Shown here in pieces: positions 41,374 through 52,356 of a DNA stretch of 64,000 nucleotides. The stretch covers positions 1,612,001 through 1,676,000 of the forward strand of contig QANY01009387.1 of assembly GCA_003255025.1 (NCBI GenBank), in the 5' to 3' direction. Numbering within the stretch: the first letter of the stretch is position 1; every line of letters begins with the position of its first letter. The stretch comes from Datisca glomerata (Eukaryota > Streptophyta > Magnoliopsida > Cucurbitales > Datiscaceae). Position numbers and translations under genes: made by a program. The notes under the pieces are model-generated. The model was not told the origin of the DNA and did no database searches. It saw only the letters and a list, made by a program, of their open reading frames with translations.

Positions 41374-44300
41374 ATGGTTCTTGGAATAAGAACAAAGAGT
41401 CGAAAAAGTGTTCTGGTGCAAGTTGATTACATCGTCAACGTACAGGAGATTAGGCCATGGCCTCCCTCAGAGTCTCTAAAATCTGCTCAAGATTTCCTGC
41501 TTCAATGGGAAAATGGCAACGAGGGTTCTGGGTCATGTACTTGTAGTATTGGAGATGGGAGGATCGATTTCAGCGAGGCTTTTAGGCTCCCTTTAACTTT
41601 ATGTAGGGAAGTATCTAAAAAAGGCGCAGCCCGTGATGGTTTCCAGAAGAACTACTTAGAGTTTAACCTCTATGAAGCTCGAAAGGAGAAGGCATCGAAG
41701 GGTCAACTCTTGGGCTCAGCTGTGATAAACCTTGCTGATTATGGAATCATCAGGGATACCATAACCTTGAAAATCCCAGTAAACTTTAAGAAGAGTTCTA
41801 AAAATTCAGCACAACCTGTTCTTTATGTAAATATTCAGTCATTTAATAAGGATAGCTCCAGCTCATCACCAAAGAGTAGCTTGTCAAAAGAAGTGTCGCT
41901 GGACAAGGATGAAAGTGAATCTGTTTCAGAATCGATGAATGAAGATGATGAGGAAACTGAGATTGCTTCTTTTACTGATGATGATACGTCTTCCTCACAT
42001 TCATCACGGTCACGGACAATGAACTCAGATGCTGTGGAGACTGCTAGGGTTTTACCAATTGGTCGTCCAAAGGTAGTCAATTTCGTTCTTATCGTTCTGA
42101 CGGATTGTGTGTTTTACTTCCTACTATCTCTCAATTGCAATTTAGTTAGTCTTTCTGAATATATATTTTCTTTTGGTTGGTATCCTTGAATTGGATTGGA
42201 ATTGGAGTTTCAAATATAAATTATTTTAACTTTTGACCTTCATCAGGGAAGAGTTTTAGAAAGTATTTGGTTCTAATTGTGAATTGGCTTTATCAAATCC
42301 AACATTTGAGGATTGTGTTCCATGAAAGAGACTTGGAGTGAATTCTCATAATTCTGCGTGCAGCTTTTGGCATCTGAAGTTTAGCTAATTTGATCTGAAC
42401 TTAGATCGTTTTACCCAAGAAGTTATAATTGTCTATTTTTAACACTTCCGAACCTATTAAATGGTTGACAGGGTTGCATATCTGCCATACACAGTTCCAT
42501 AATTGTAGTGTTGGATCCAATCACTTTTCTTTTAGTTCTTGATGCATTTAGTTTTGGATATATTTACTCACGTATCCAATTGAATTGCAGAAAGAAGTGG
42601 AATTCTCGAGGACTAGTGGAGAGAAGGTTAATAGCGAATTCAACACATCCTCAGGAAGAACGTCCACAGATATAAATGGAAATAAATTGTCTGATTACGG
42701 CAGTAAAGAAACCAATCAACACCCTTATAGTGGCAGCATCACTGGCAGCCTTACAGCCAAAGTCACATCCTCTGATTTGGCTGACTCTGAAACTGTTCTG
42801 GAGGCTAATCGAAGAATTCCGAGACAAATGAAAGGAGATGAAGAGGATTCTATGTCTGGTACGTCAAATTTGGTATATTCTGAAGTCAGAGAGAAAAGGG
42901 AGCAGTTAGAAGATGAGAAGAAAGAAACAATCTTGGAGGTGAATAAACATAATATGAACAATAAATTGCCCCAAAAGTTTCCGGAAGATCCTGCCAGAAA
43001 GCAAGTTAAACTAAGGAGTGATACTCTTGCACCCAGCAAACATACTCTTGGATTGCAGGGAAGTGTTACTAGGAATGACAAGTTGAAGCATTTGAAGTCT
43101 CTTCAGATAAATTTTGACTCTTCCATTGGTGACAGACCATCTACTACTAGTCACACTCAGATCACTCACCAGCCAAAGAAAGTTGATGTTTTAAAAGATT
43201 CTCGAAATAGTGCGATTAGTTATCCCATAACTGAAAATAAAGGCACTTGTCAAGTTGAAAATCAGGAAAATAAAATTAATGTTTTAGAAGTTGCCCATGA
43301 CAGCATTGCGAATCATGAAATTGAAAATAAGGATAAACAAAAGGACTTCTCAGATAAAGTTCAATTGGAATCTAAAATTGAAATGCTTCAGGAAGAGCTC
43401 CGGGAAGCTGCTGCTCTTGAGGCTGCTCTTTATTCAGTCATCGCAGAGCATGGGAGCTCTTCAAATAAAGTCCATGCTCCAGCTCGGCGCCTTTCTAGGT
43501 TCTACTTTCATGCTCTTAAAGCAAAGTCTCACGTTACTATGGCTAGTGCAGCGAGGACAGTGATATCGGGATTAATTTTGATTTCTAAAGCATGTGGAAA
43601 TGATGTTCCGAGGTACTCCTAATTTTCTAAGTTTCTTAGACTTCTTTACATGCGAGATGTTATTTATTTTAGATTGATTGGTTAATTAAATATATTCTCA
43701 CTATATGCAATTATGCATTTCTGTTGCAATATGAGGAAAGTAGGAACTACATCAATAGATATCAGATACAAGCAAAAATCTTCTTGGGATATATATCGCC
43801 GACTTGAGAAATAAAATGTTCACCATGGAAGGTAATGTTAGGAAGATTCCGATGACTGGGAGGATGCACAAACACTTATAGTTGTTTTGAAAAGGTTTAA
43901 GGCTTGAACGTAGGCCATTGCTTAAGAACTTCATTGGCTCTTAGTAAGTGCCTACCTTGTGGACTTCTAGTAAATTGTGTTTTATTCTCTTAAACAGATT
44001 GACTTTTTGGTTGTCAAATGCATTTTTGTTGAGGGGAATTGTCAGTCAAACTGTTGGTAAATTGCAACTTCCTTCTAGACCAAGCATCAAAAGTATTGCA
44101 AGAGAAGATTTCGATGAGTGGGAGGAAGCACAAACCGTTGCGCTTGCATTGCAACGTGTTGAGGCTTGGATATTTACTCGAATTGTGGAGTCTGTATGGT
44201 GGCAGGTCAAATAATATCATTTTTTTTTTCATTTTTTCTTCTCTGATGTTGCGTTCTCTCATGGAAAAGTAAAGATTAATGTGTACATTTGCTCACTTTT

Positions 44301-46036
44301 TTCTTTTTGTCGCCAGACTCTGACTCCTTACATGCAGTCTGCTGCTTCAAAAGGCTCAACCTCAAGGAAAACCCAAGGAAAGAGACATGGTTTGGGTGAC
44401 CAAGATCAGGGGAACTTCTCTATAAATCTTTGGAAAAGAGCTTTTAAAGACGCGGGTGAAAGGCTTTGTCCTTTACGAGCTGGAGGGCATGAATGTGGGT
44501 GCTTGCCTGTTCTGGCTAGATTGGTGAGCCTGTCCTTTGTGATGTTCTTATCCATCTTATTAGAGAGAGCTTTTATGAGGGACATATTTCTTAGTTTGAG
44601 CTGGATGGCATGAATTTGGTCTTTTGCTTACTATGTTGTAACCTTAAAGAAATGTTCTCGTAATATATTTATTGTTCAGTTACTGTGATTACCAATTTGT
44701 TGTATAACGCCCCTTTGTTTGCTCTTAGGTGATTGAACAATTGGTGAGTAGACTAGACGTGGCAATGTTCAATGCTATTCTTCGAGAATCGGCTGAGGAG
44801 ATGCCTATGGATCCTGTCTCTGATCCTATTACTGACCCTAAGGTCCTCCCTGTTCCAGTTGGAAACTCAAGCTTCGGCTCTGGTGCCCAACTCAAAAATG
44901 CTGTAAGAAATTTAACTTCGTATGAGAGGTACTTTGATCAAATAAAAATTGCTCACGTACATGATTTTCTTTTTCCTCTTTCTCGAAGTCGAACTCTTAA
45001 TAATACGTCTAAATTCTTATCTGCTCCAGAGTCGTGAAAGGTTGACAGTATCGGCCACGTTCCATGTAAATTTGTTCATCTTTCGTTCTCTTCATTTAGT
45101 TCCTTGATTTATCTTCTTCATGATTCCAGGTTGGAAACTGGTCAAGATGGCTTACAGATCTATTTGGCATTGATGATAATGACCTTCATGGAGATGCGGA
45201 TGAGCTTAATGAAGATGGTGAGAGAGCAGAATGTGGGGCATCCTTCAAGGCTTTTAATCTCCTTAATGCTTTGAGTGATCTAATGATGCTTCCATTTGAA
45301 ATGTTGGTAGAAAGATCCACAAGAGAACAGGTCAAATCTTGAAACAGATTTAGTTTCACCTTTTTTTTATTTACCCTCTCCTTCTAGGTTGGTCAATTAA
45401 CCTATTCACTTTTATGACTTGGTGTGTTTGAAGGTATGCCCCCTTTTAGGAGGGCCGTTAATTAGAAGGGTTCTTAACAATTTTGTCCCAGATGAGTTCT
45501 GCCCAAACCCGATTCCAGAGGCTCTTCTTTTGGCACTAGACTCTGAGGTTAGCCTATCCTTGTGAGCTGCTTTCTCTGCAGATATCTGCTTGTTTCCTTG
45601 TAATTGAAACTCCTGTGATTTACAGTACTAGTTGGTGGCTCTGTTGTTGATTGAAAAAAATAGTTTTGCTGACCGATTCGACTTTGTTATGAATCAGGAC
45701 TTAACTGAGGCTGATGAAAAATCTGTTACAAGCTTTCCATGCACAGTTTCGCCGACGGTCTATGCACCGCCATCAGCTTCATCACTAACATTGATTATTG
45801 GAGAGGTAGGAAGTCAAACGTTGACGAGGAGCGGATCATCTGTGGTTAGAAAATCTTACACCAGTGATGATGAGCTTGAGGAATTGGATTCACCTATAAC
45901 CTCTGTTGTTATTGACAAATCCCGGGTTTATTCTGCTTCAACAGCAGATTCCAGTTTATTCCAGAAGGGAATTGGAGGTCGAAGAATTGTCAGATATCAG
46001 CTTTTAAGAGAAATATGGAAGGATGATGATCAATAA
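41374..46036 (+). CDS. NT-C2 (EEIG1/EHBP1-type) domain protein with coiled coil
   Basis: I assemble eight exons, all in phase, giving 987 aa: 41374-42072, 42591-43612, 43998-44205, 44317-44523, 44729-44902, 45130-45330, 45434-45547, 45698-46036. Residues 1 to about 155 form an N-terminal C2 domain of the EEIG1/EHBP1 kind, a probable membrane- or lipid-binding module linked to trafficking in animals. An acidic Ser-rich stretch follows (about 160-235), then a long low-complexity region, a predicted coiled coil (about 492-530, LESKIEMLQEELREAAALEAAL) and a helical C-terminal region with NAFLLRGIVSQ and RVEAWIFTRIVESVWW. Plants have a small family of these proteins of unknown role, including one labelled myosin heavy chain-related in Arabidopsis. 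I do not know a gene name. Nothing looks damaged. Confidence 0.85.
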
Positions 46037-46211
46037 TTTTTTTCTTCCCTCACCTCACCATGTACTGCATCATGTATTTACAGTCTTGAAATAACACATA
46101 CAATTTTGTTTCATTTAATATAGTAACAATTTCCTTATTTGAAGAACTGATGGATTGAGGTTTAAGAACAATTTCAAATTTTTGTGGTGGTTTCTGGTTT
46201 AAGATAAAGTT

Positions 46212-46215
<4 letters not shown>

Positions 46216-46279
<64 letters not shown>
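46216..46279. repeat. GA dinucleotide microsatellite
   Basis: About 32 uninterrupted GA units lie between the convergent ends of the NT-C2 gene and the OTU gene. Such tracts are often length-variable. Confidence 0.97.
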
Positions 46280-46281
<2 letters not shown>

Positions 46282-46696
46282 CATTAAGTCCTATCTTGTA
46301 AATTTCTCATCCATTGAGCCAGCTTCGTCATGAACCTAGGGTTACAACGGGGTCGCCATTGCAATGACCACATATCCAGGCTTTAACAGTTACAATTGCC
46401 TCAGATTTATGAATAGGTAACTCAAAATATGTCTGATTTAACATACTGACGCATCTTGTAAAAGGAATTGCAGTACTCAACACCTTCAGCTGACTCTTTT
46501 CATGAACCTCGGATCGACTTCAACCAATCTAACTTGTAATTACTCGCTAAATAAGCTGTGATTCCTGTTTCTTTGACGAACTATAATCTGTGAACTTTAG
46601 TATCTATGGTAGAAAAGAATAATGAATAAGCTTAAAGATTAGTAAATGCATACAACTAAAATCAAGTACATCTAATTTTTCAGATATACAAGAAAT

Positions 46697-47880
46697 TCAA
46701 ATGACAGGCAAGCAACAGATCTGCATATTGGATAATTGCGTACCATTGCTCGGAAACATCAATGCATCATAGTGTCCAAAACTATGATAAAGGACACGGA
46801 TCGGATTCTCGTCCCCATACTCTTGACCATATTCAGCTATGATTTTAAGAGTGCCACACTTCTTTTCCCTCATGTACACTGTGATTGGCATCCTAGAAAT
46901 TGAATATGGTATGATGTGAAATTCTTCGTATGCTCCTCATTTTTGGTGGGGAGACAAACTCCTCACAAATGCATATAATGTGATTTTAGAAACCTAAACA
47001 GTTCTCTGTAAAAAAGCTAAAGAATTGATCTAGGCGTAAAGCCATCACTGCTTATAGAAGTCCACTTTTGTTAAAGGCGCTCAAGTAAACAGGCATGCCC
47101 TAATTTATTTCTAACAAACGACTCAGAGAGAGAGATTACTGGAGGACATGTGAGGACATAAGCAGTTCAGGCTCTCCCCCCCAAATGTGAGGCTTTCGCA
47201 TCTGTCCAACATATGTGTCAAAATCACCTTCAAGAAACCTATCAGTCGATTAAGCTGTGAATAATTTTATTTCTGAAAAATGAGAATTGAGATACTTTTT
47301 AGTAGAAAATCAAGACACGATTCACTAGTGTTGGAAGATCACATCACGAACAAAAGGAAAACACATAATGAGGGACAATTCCAACTCAATTTAGAAACAT
47401 GGATCAGGAGGCAGTCTTGAGAACAACATCGAAACTAAAGCAACATCGAAGCTAACAATCCCACAACAAACATTACCATTCAGTGTCTGCACGCCTCTTC
47501 ATAAATTCTTCTGCAACCTGTCCACAAGTATTTATTCTTCTCATTGGGCAAGAAAATGATGACTTCAATTTAATTCACGTTCATATGCGTACTCAAAAAA
47601 CTTATATATAACTTCTGTCCAAATACGGAAGAACTAACTAAACAGGTCATTTTGATTTGTAGATGGGTATTCTTTGACGAAACGAAAGGTTTTACTAGAA
47701 ATGCAAAACAGTCAGGTTAAAAAGCAGTACTCTTAATTGGGATCATTCATACCTTAGCTCTAAGCTCGTCTGCAAGCTGTCTCTGAAGACTCTCACTTGG
47801 AGTTGGTTTCCCATCTCTAAGGCAAGCACAATGAACTACAGACCTGAATAAGCATCTCCCGTCCCCAGGAATGTCTGTGC
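46697..47880 (-). CDS. OTU-family cysteine protease (deubiquitinase), 3' exons
   Basis: An ovarian-tumour domain enzyme that should cleave ubiquitin chains. Four exons are clear: 47753 to about 47874, 47477-47517, 47140-47238 and 46697-46892, joined in phase by GT-AG introns. The first holds IPGDGRCLFRSV with the catalytic Asp-Cys pair. Next come EEFMKRRADTEW, FLEGDFDTYVGQMRKPHIWGGEPELL, and last the catalytic His in YHSFGHYDAL after MPITVYMREKKCG. The arrangement resembles Arabidopsis At3g57810 (OTU4). The N-terminal exons and start codon are not resolved; they probably lie between 47880 and 49500. The C-terminus given is a read-through to the first stop and could be altered by a further intron. 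The 3' end converges on the NT-C2 gene. Confidence 0.82.
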
Positions 47881-49503
47881 CATGAATAAAATGCTTGTCA
47901 ATCTATTTCGTTAACTAAGAAAATCTATTCCATTGAATCATTGATTAGCTATTTTTAACCTGCACCTCTAACATGTCAAAAACTAAAGCCAACTGAATGT
48001 TCACACACTCGCTGATTAACTTAATGCGGTTATGTCCAGAATGAAGTTCAGAGAACTTTTACTGAAAGAACAGTATTTAGATGATACCAGACTTTACGCA
48101 TATCAATCATCTCAAATCACACAAGTAATATAGAGACATCATATTAGAGAAACTAGAAATTGTTAACTTGTACTAGCCTCATGAACACCAGTATGCACTA
48201 CCTGTACACAAATTCACACTGCTTAACAAAAACGACTAACGAGCATTTGATTTTATTTTAAATCGGATTACTTTTGACTTAATAATCACATTTGTGATCA
48301 AATTCAAGTAAAAACACATAAAAGTTGATACTGTAATGCATGTCAAATGAACATGAAGATTTTACAATCCAATAACAGAAAATATAGAATATTTAATTCT
48401 TTAAGTGAATATTGTACTTAAAAATCTATTAACAATTCGGATTTGTAATTATTTTTAGCAGATCAAATTGCAAAAAAAAAAAAGACACTCACACACACGA
48501 AGAAACAAAGAAGAAGAAGAAGAAGAAGTTGTATCAACAGAAGCTGAAATTCAAGGGAGAACAAAAAATCATATTTAACTAAGATCGTGTCTCATATCAC
48601 TAACATTCCTAAAGAGTCTATAAACTGAAAAAACAATAACATTCCTAATAACTAGTGAGACAAAACCAACCCGTTCCATAATCCATATGAATCTGGAAAA
48701 TCACAAAGAGACAAGACATAAGATCACCACTCTCAAATCTCAACAAGAGTCACAACAAGGCTGCAAGAAAAGAATCAAGGCAGGACTAAACAAAACAAGA
48801 AAAGCATGTAACTATCCTTTTTTTACAAGAAAGGCATATAACTATGCAGTTCTCACATAAAAGATGAAGGTAGGAACAGAAAAAGAGATGTGAAGCTTCA
48901 TCCAATCATTTACAGTTTATCAGCCAAACAACCATCTCAACTCAGACCAGTCTTTCATTTCTCCACTTTTATTAATGAGCTAAACTGAAGTTTAGAATTA
49001 ATGGGAAAAAAAAGGAAGAAAGAGGAAAGAATATGGAAGCGAGTTAAGCAAAAACATACAGAGTTTCTGAAACTGAGCCTTGTTTTTACCGAACAAAGTT
49101 TTCATAATGGGCATTATCACGTAGTTGAGGTAATCAAAAGGAAAGCCAGGCTCAAATTTCAGCTTATTCTTTCGATTTTTGAGGACGGAAATTGGAAAAT
49201 TACCTCTAAATGAATGAGTCTGAATCTGATAAAAAAATTCCCAAGAGAACAACTCAACGGAACCTTTACCATCAAAGAATCGAATTCCCTCTCTTTTTCA
49301 CTCGTCAAAGTGTTCATGTCGATGCCGAGAGCTTACATCAGGGACGAGAAAAAGCGCCGAGCTGTCAGACTACTTCACACATTCAAAAAAAGAAGCCGGT
49401 ATTCTACTCTGCGTGTTTGAAAACTTGTCAAGTGCTTTAACGCAATGGAAACCGTATTCAGATACGGGGATTTCAACAGGTGGAAAGTCTCTAAGATGAG
49501 TCC
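47881..49503 (-). other. Probable 5' part of OTU gene (leader, introns)
   Basis: No conserved OTU sequence is seen here. A minus-strand frame starting near 49525 (MASFGSGTHLRDF...) runs about 50 codons and is not recognised; it may be a first exon or an upstream frame. A poly-A run and GAA repeats lie near 48470-48530. Confidence 0.35.
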
Positions 49504-50103
49504 CACTCCCAAAGGAAGCCATAACTGAAAGCCATATATTCGCGCTTCAATTAATCTGAGCCGTTAATTTTCCTTCGTGCGAAAGCTCTCATGCAATACA
49601 ATGCATTTTGTACAGTCGTCTTCCACACTTTCTATTACCAGATGCTCTTGTTTTAGCCCTACCTTTTTTCTAAATATTCAATCTATCATCTATTCATTGA
49701 TTAATTAATTACTTTATTTATTTTCATAAGAACAATTAAAAGATAAATCTTCAACAAATTATTTTCAAGGATTTTCTGTATTTTTGGAGGAGATTGTAGA
49801 TTCTCTGGCATCTTTCAGATTTCCACAGCGTCCACGGTATGAGATCTTTAATCCTAATCCTATTTCTATTATCTATTCATTATTTAGTGAATAATCTAAT
49901 CGCTGAACTCGTAACAAAATTATTAACATGAATTTAGGGGAATTATTTTACATGAATCAGTAATTATGAAGTTCTTCGACATTTTCAGTTAGCTTTGATC
50001 AATTAATTTTCGTTCACCTTTATTCGTCTCTTCTTCAGCATTGCACGAACGAATTTCATGTATGGTTGAAATTTTTTCCAGGAATTTACAGCAAATTTGA
50101 AGG
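49504..50103. promoter_or_regulatory. Divergent promoter region and 5' UTR intron
   Basis: About 600 bp separate the start of the presumed OTU transcript (-) from the start codon at 50104 (+). A leader intron runs from GTATGAG at 49837 to TTTTTTCCAG at 50081. The region is AT-rich with short CT tracts. I could not place core elements precisely. Confidence 0.5.
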
Positions 50104-50979
50104 ATGAGTGGTAGACGACGTCCATTGCACACCTTTGGGGTTTCTTTTGTGGCCATAGCTAAAAATGCCTACTCAAAAGCCCTCGATCTAAATGGACCAT
50201 TAGGTTCAGTGGCGAACAGAATCGCCAAGGCCAAGATAGTCAGACTAGCCATCCCTTTTGTTTCTGTAATACTATACCAATGCCTAATCATTCTCTCCTT
50301 CGCCGATGATCATATCCTGGCTGTTGAAATCATCTTAGAGACGATTTTCCCGCCGTCCAAACACATTTTCAACAAAATTGACGAATTCGTAAAACATACC
50401 GAGACTTTTCCAGGAAAACTCGATGATGCTCTTAACAATTTCTCTTCCCTCATCCACCGAGTTCCGTCTCTGGATTGGACAGTGGGTCAGGGCGTATCAT
50501 TGTTGAACGTTTTGATGATTACATTGAGCAATTGGGGATTAGAAAGTACGAGAGAGAAGGAAATTTCCATTGATATAAACTGCAATGAGCAGCAACGTGT
50601 CTCAGGAATTCTTGAGAAATCACATTGTTGCAGAGAATCTTATGAAGATGAAAAGAAAGAAAATGGTGATTCCTACTGGAAAATTCAGCAACAAGACAAA
50701 TCTGAGACAGAGGAAGGAAAAGCTAAGCCGGATGTTGTTAAAAGCACTTACAAGGAAGTTCTAGAGAAAGGAACAAGAGACGAAGCTGAAACTGATCATG
50801 AAAGCAACAAAAGCTTCGTTCTTGAAGAGAAAATTGAGAATCTAAAATCTGAGATTGTTGCCAATGAAGAAGAGAACAAAAATGCAGATGAAAATCAGGA
50901 AGCCATTGTTGAGGATGATCAAATATTGGAATTGTTTGAGTCAGCCTGGCTCATGAAGCCAGCAAGAAAGGGAAAATAA
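50104..50979 (+). CDS. Unrecognised 291-aa protein, membrane segment plus acidic tail
   Basis: I do not recognise this protein. It is a single exon with a clean ATG and a leader intron just upstream. Residues 1-40 are basic (MSGRRRPLHT...), followed by one hydrophobic segment at about 45-67 (VRLAIPFVSVILYQCLIILSF). A conserved-looking globular stretch reaches residue 150 or so (HIFNKIDEFVKHTETFPGKL, then SLDWTVGQG). The rest is Glu/Lys-rich and probably coiled or disordered, ending FESAWLMKPARKGK. Codon use is ordinary. It may be a plant-specific membrane-anchored protein; the role is unknown. The tRNA gene follows 245 bp downstream on the other strand. Confidence 0.75.
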   Translation: MSGRRRPLHTFGVSFVAIAKNAYSKALDLNGPLGSVANRIAKAKIVRLAIPFVSVILYQCLIILSFADDHILAVEIILETIFPPSKHIFNKIDEFVKHTETFPGKLDDALNNFSSLIHRVPSLDWTVGQGVSLLNVLMITLSNWGLESTREKEISIDINCNEQQRVSGILEKSHCCRESYEDEKKENGDSYWKIQQQDKSETEEGKAKPDVVKSTYKEVLEKGTRDEAETDHESNKSFVLEEKIENLKSEIVANEEENKNADENQEAIVEDDQILELFESAWLMKPARKGK

Positions 50980-51223
50980 AGCTAAAATATAACATTCATT
51001 GAGGTTTTTTTCCTTGGTAAAACAATGGGGACTACAATGCAGTCGAAGATAAGATCATTTTTTTGTAGATTTTGAATTCAAATGAATAATTTGTACAAGT
51101 GGAGTGGTAATGGCTGGCCCTATTTTTTTGCATACTACCTGCTGGCTGTTGCTGAATGCTGTGTGGTAAAGCATCAATATATTCCATAACAAGAAGAGAA
51201 AAAACAGCAGTAACTGAAACAAT

Positions 51224-51296
51224 CGCCCACCGTGGGGCTCGAACCCACGACCACAAGGTTAAGAGCCTTGCGCTCTACCAACTGAGCTAGACGGGC
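51224..51296 (-). tRNA. tRNA-Lys (CUU)
   Basis: The 73-base minus-strand sequence begins GCCCGTCTAGCTCAGTTGG and ends CCCACGGTGGGCG. It folds as a cloverleaf with a 7-bp acceptor stem (GCCCGTC is paired with GGTGGGC apart from G-U), D-loop GCTCAGTTGGTAGAGC, anticodon CTT in CTCTTAA, and T-arm GTGGGTTCGAGCCCCAC. It has no intron, and CCA is not encoded, as usual for a nuclear gene. Confidence 0.96.
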
Positions 51297-52356
51297 TTGT
51301 TATATGATCAATAAATTTTAATATAAGATCTAATATAAGTGCATAAACATTACAGACAATCAAATCCCATCTCTAATCAGAAACAAAAATATATAGGTGA
51401 ATTAGACCCTATGGCATTGCACGTTTATAGTTTACACCTTGAATGTCTAAAAAAATCACTAAACACTCTGACTTCTACAATTATTTACTACATTGTACTT
51501 TCTGTCTAAGTTCATCAAATTTTTCAATAGAAATTCTTGTCGCGTGGTTCACATGATAACATTAACCGTAAAAACGTGTCACAAACTTTTCACCCTCATC
51601 TTCTCCCTAAACTTTTCACCTTCGTCATTTTCTCCCCTAAACTTAATAAGCTTTGCCAGTAGCATAGAAGCAAGGATTCTGGCCACAATCACGTGGCACA
51701 AGGGGTGTTTGGAGTAAGCAAGGATTTTGGGCAACCGAGGGTTGGAGAGTTTAGGACACGTTTCATTCTTAACCTCTTTCTACTCCTCAATCCGATAGCC
51801 TTTGAAAACAAACCGATTAAGACAAACTTTAAAATCTATAAAAATCATCTGTTTATTGAAATGATTAGGAAGAAATCGTGATAATCGTGGCAAATTGGGA
51901 ACTACCTTGAGAAGTATCTATCTACTTTTCGGAGTCACCAGCTCCAATCAGCTAAAATAAAGCCTATTTGGATCTCCACTTCTAAGTTTTCAATGAACAG
52001 ATAATTGATACCTCGTCTAGAAATTTGGCAGGTTTGATTACAGGGGGCTGTACATTCAGACAAAAAATTCTTCATCCATTCTGAATCAAACACTTGATCT
52101 ATGACATAATTAGTTCACGTATTCCTGCTCAGACAATGAGACGAGGAGAGGAAAAAGAACCAAAAATCCATAACTTACAGGAGACTATACATCTCTTCTT
52201 CCCTTTTGAGAATATAGAGAGAGAGAAAAGAAAGGAAAAGAAAAACCAAAAAAAAAAAGGAAAAGAAAGAAGAGAAAGTGCCCGTGATAACAGGAAGGAA
52301 GAAAAGGAAAAAATGATACAAAAAGAAAAAAAAACAATTTACAACACCAATGAGTT
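51297..52356. other. Intergenic region
   Basis: No gene is seen. The final 300 bp are purine-rich (A and G on the + strand) and lie downstream of the minus-strand U-box gene; they are probably its 3' UTR. Confidence 0.45.

Noticed and set aside
45632..46036. Start of a separate gene at 45632
   Set aside because: The frame is the last exon of the NT-C2 gene; the conserved part starts after the acceptor at 45697.
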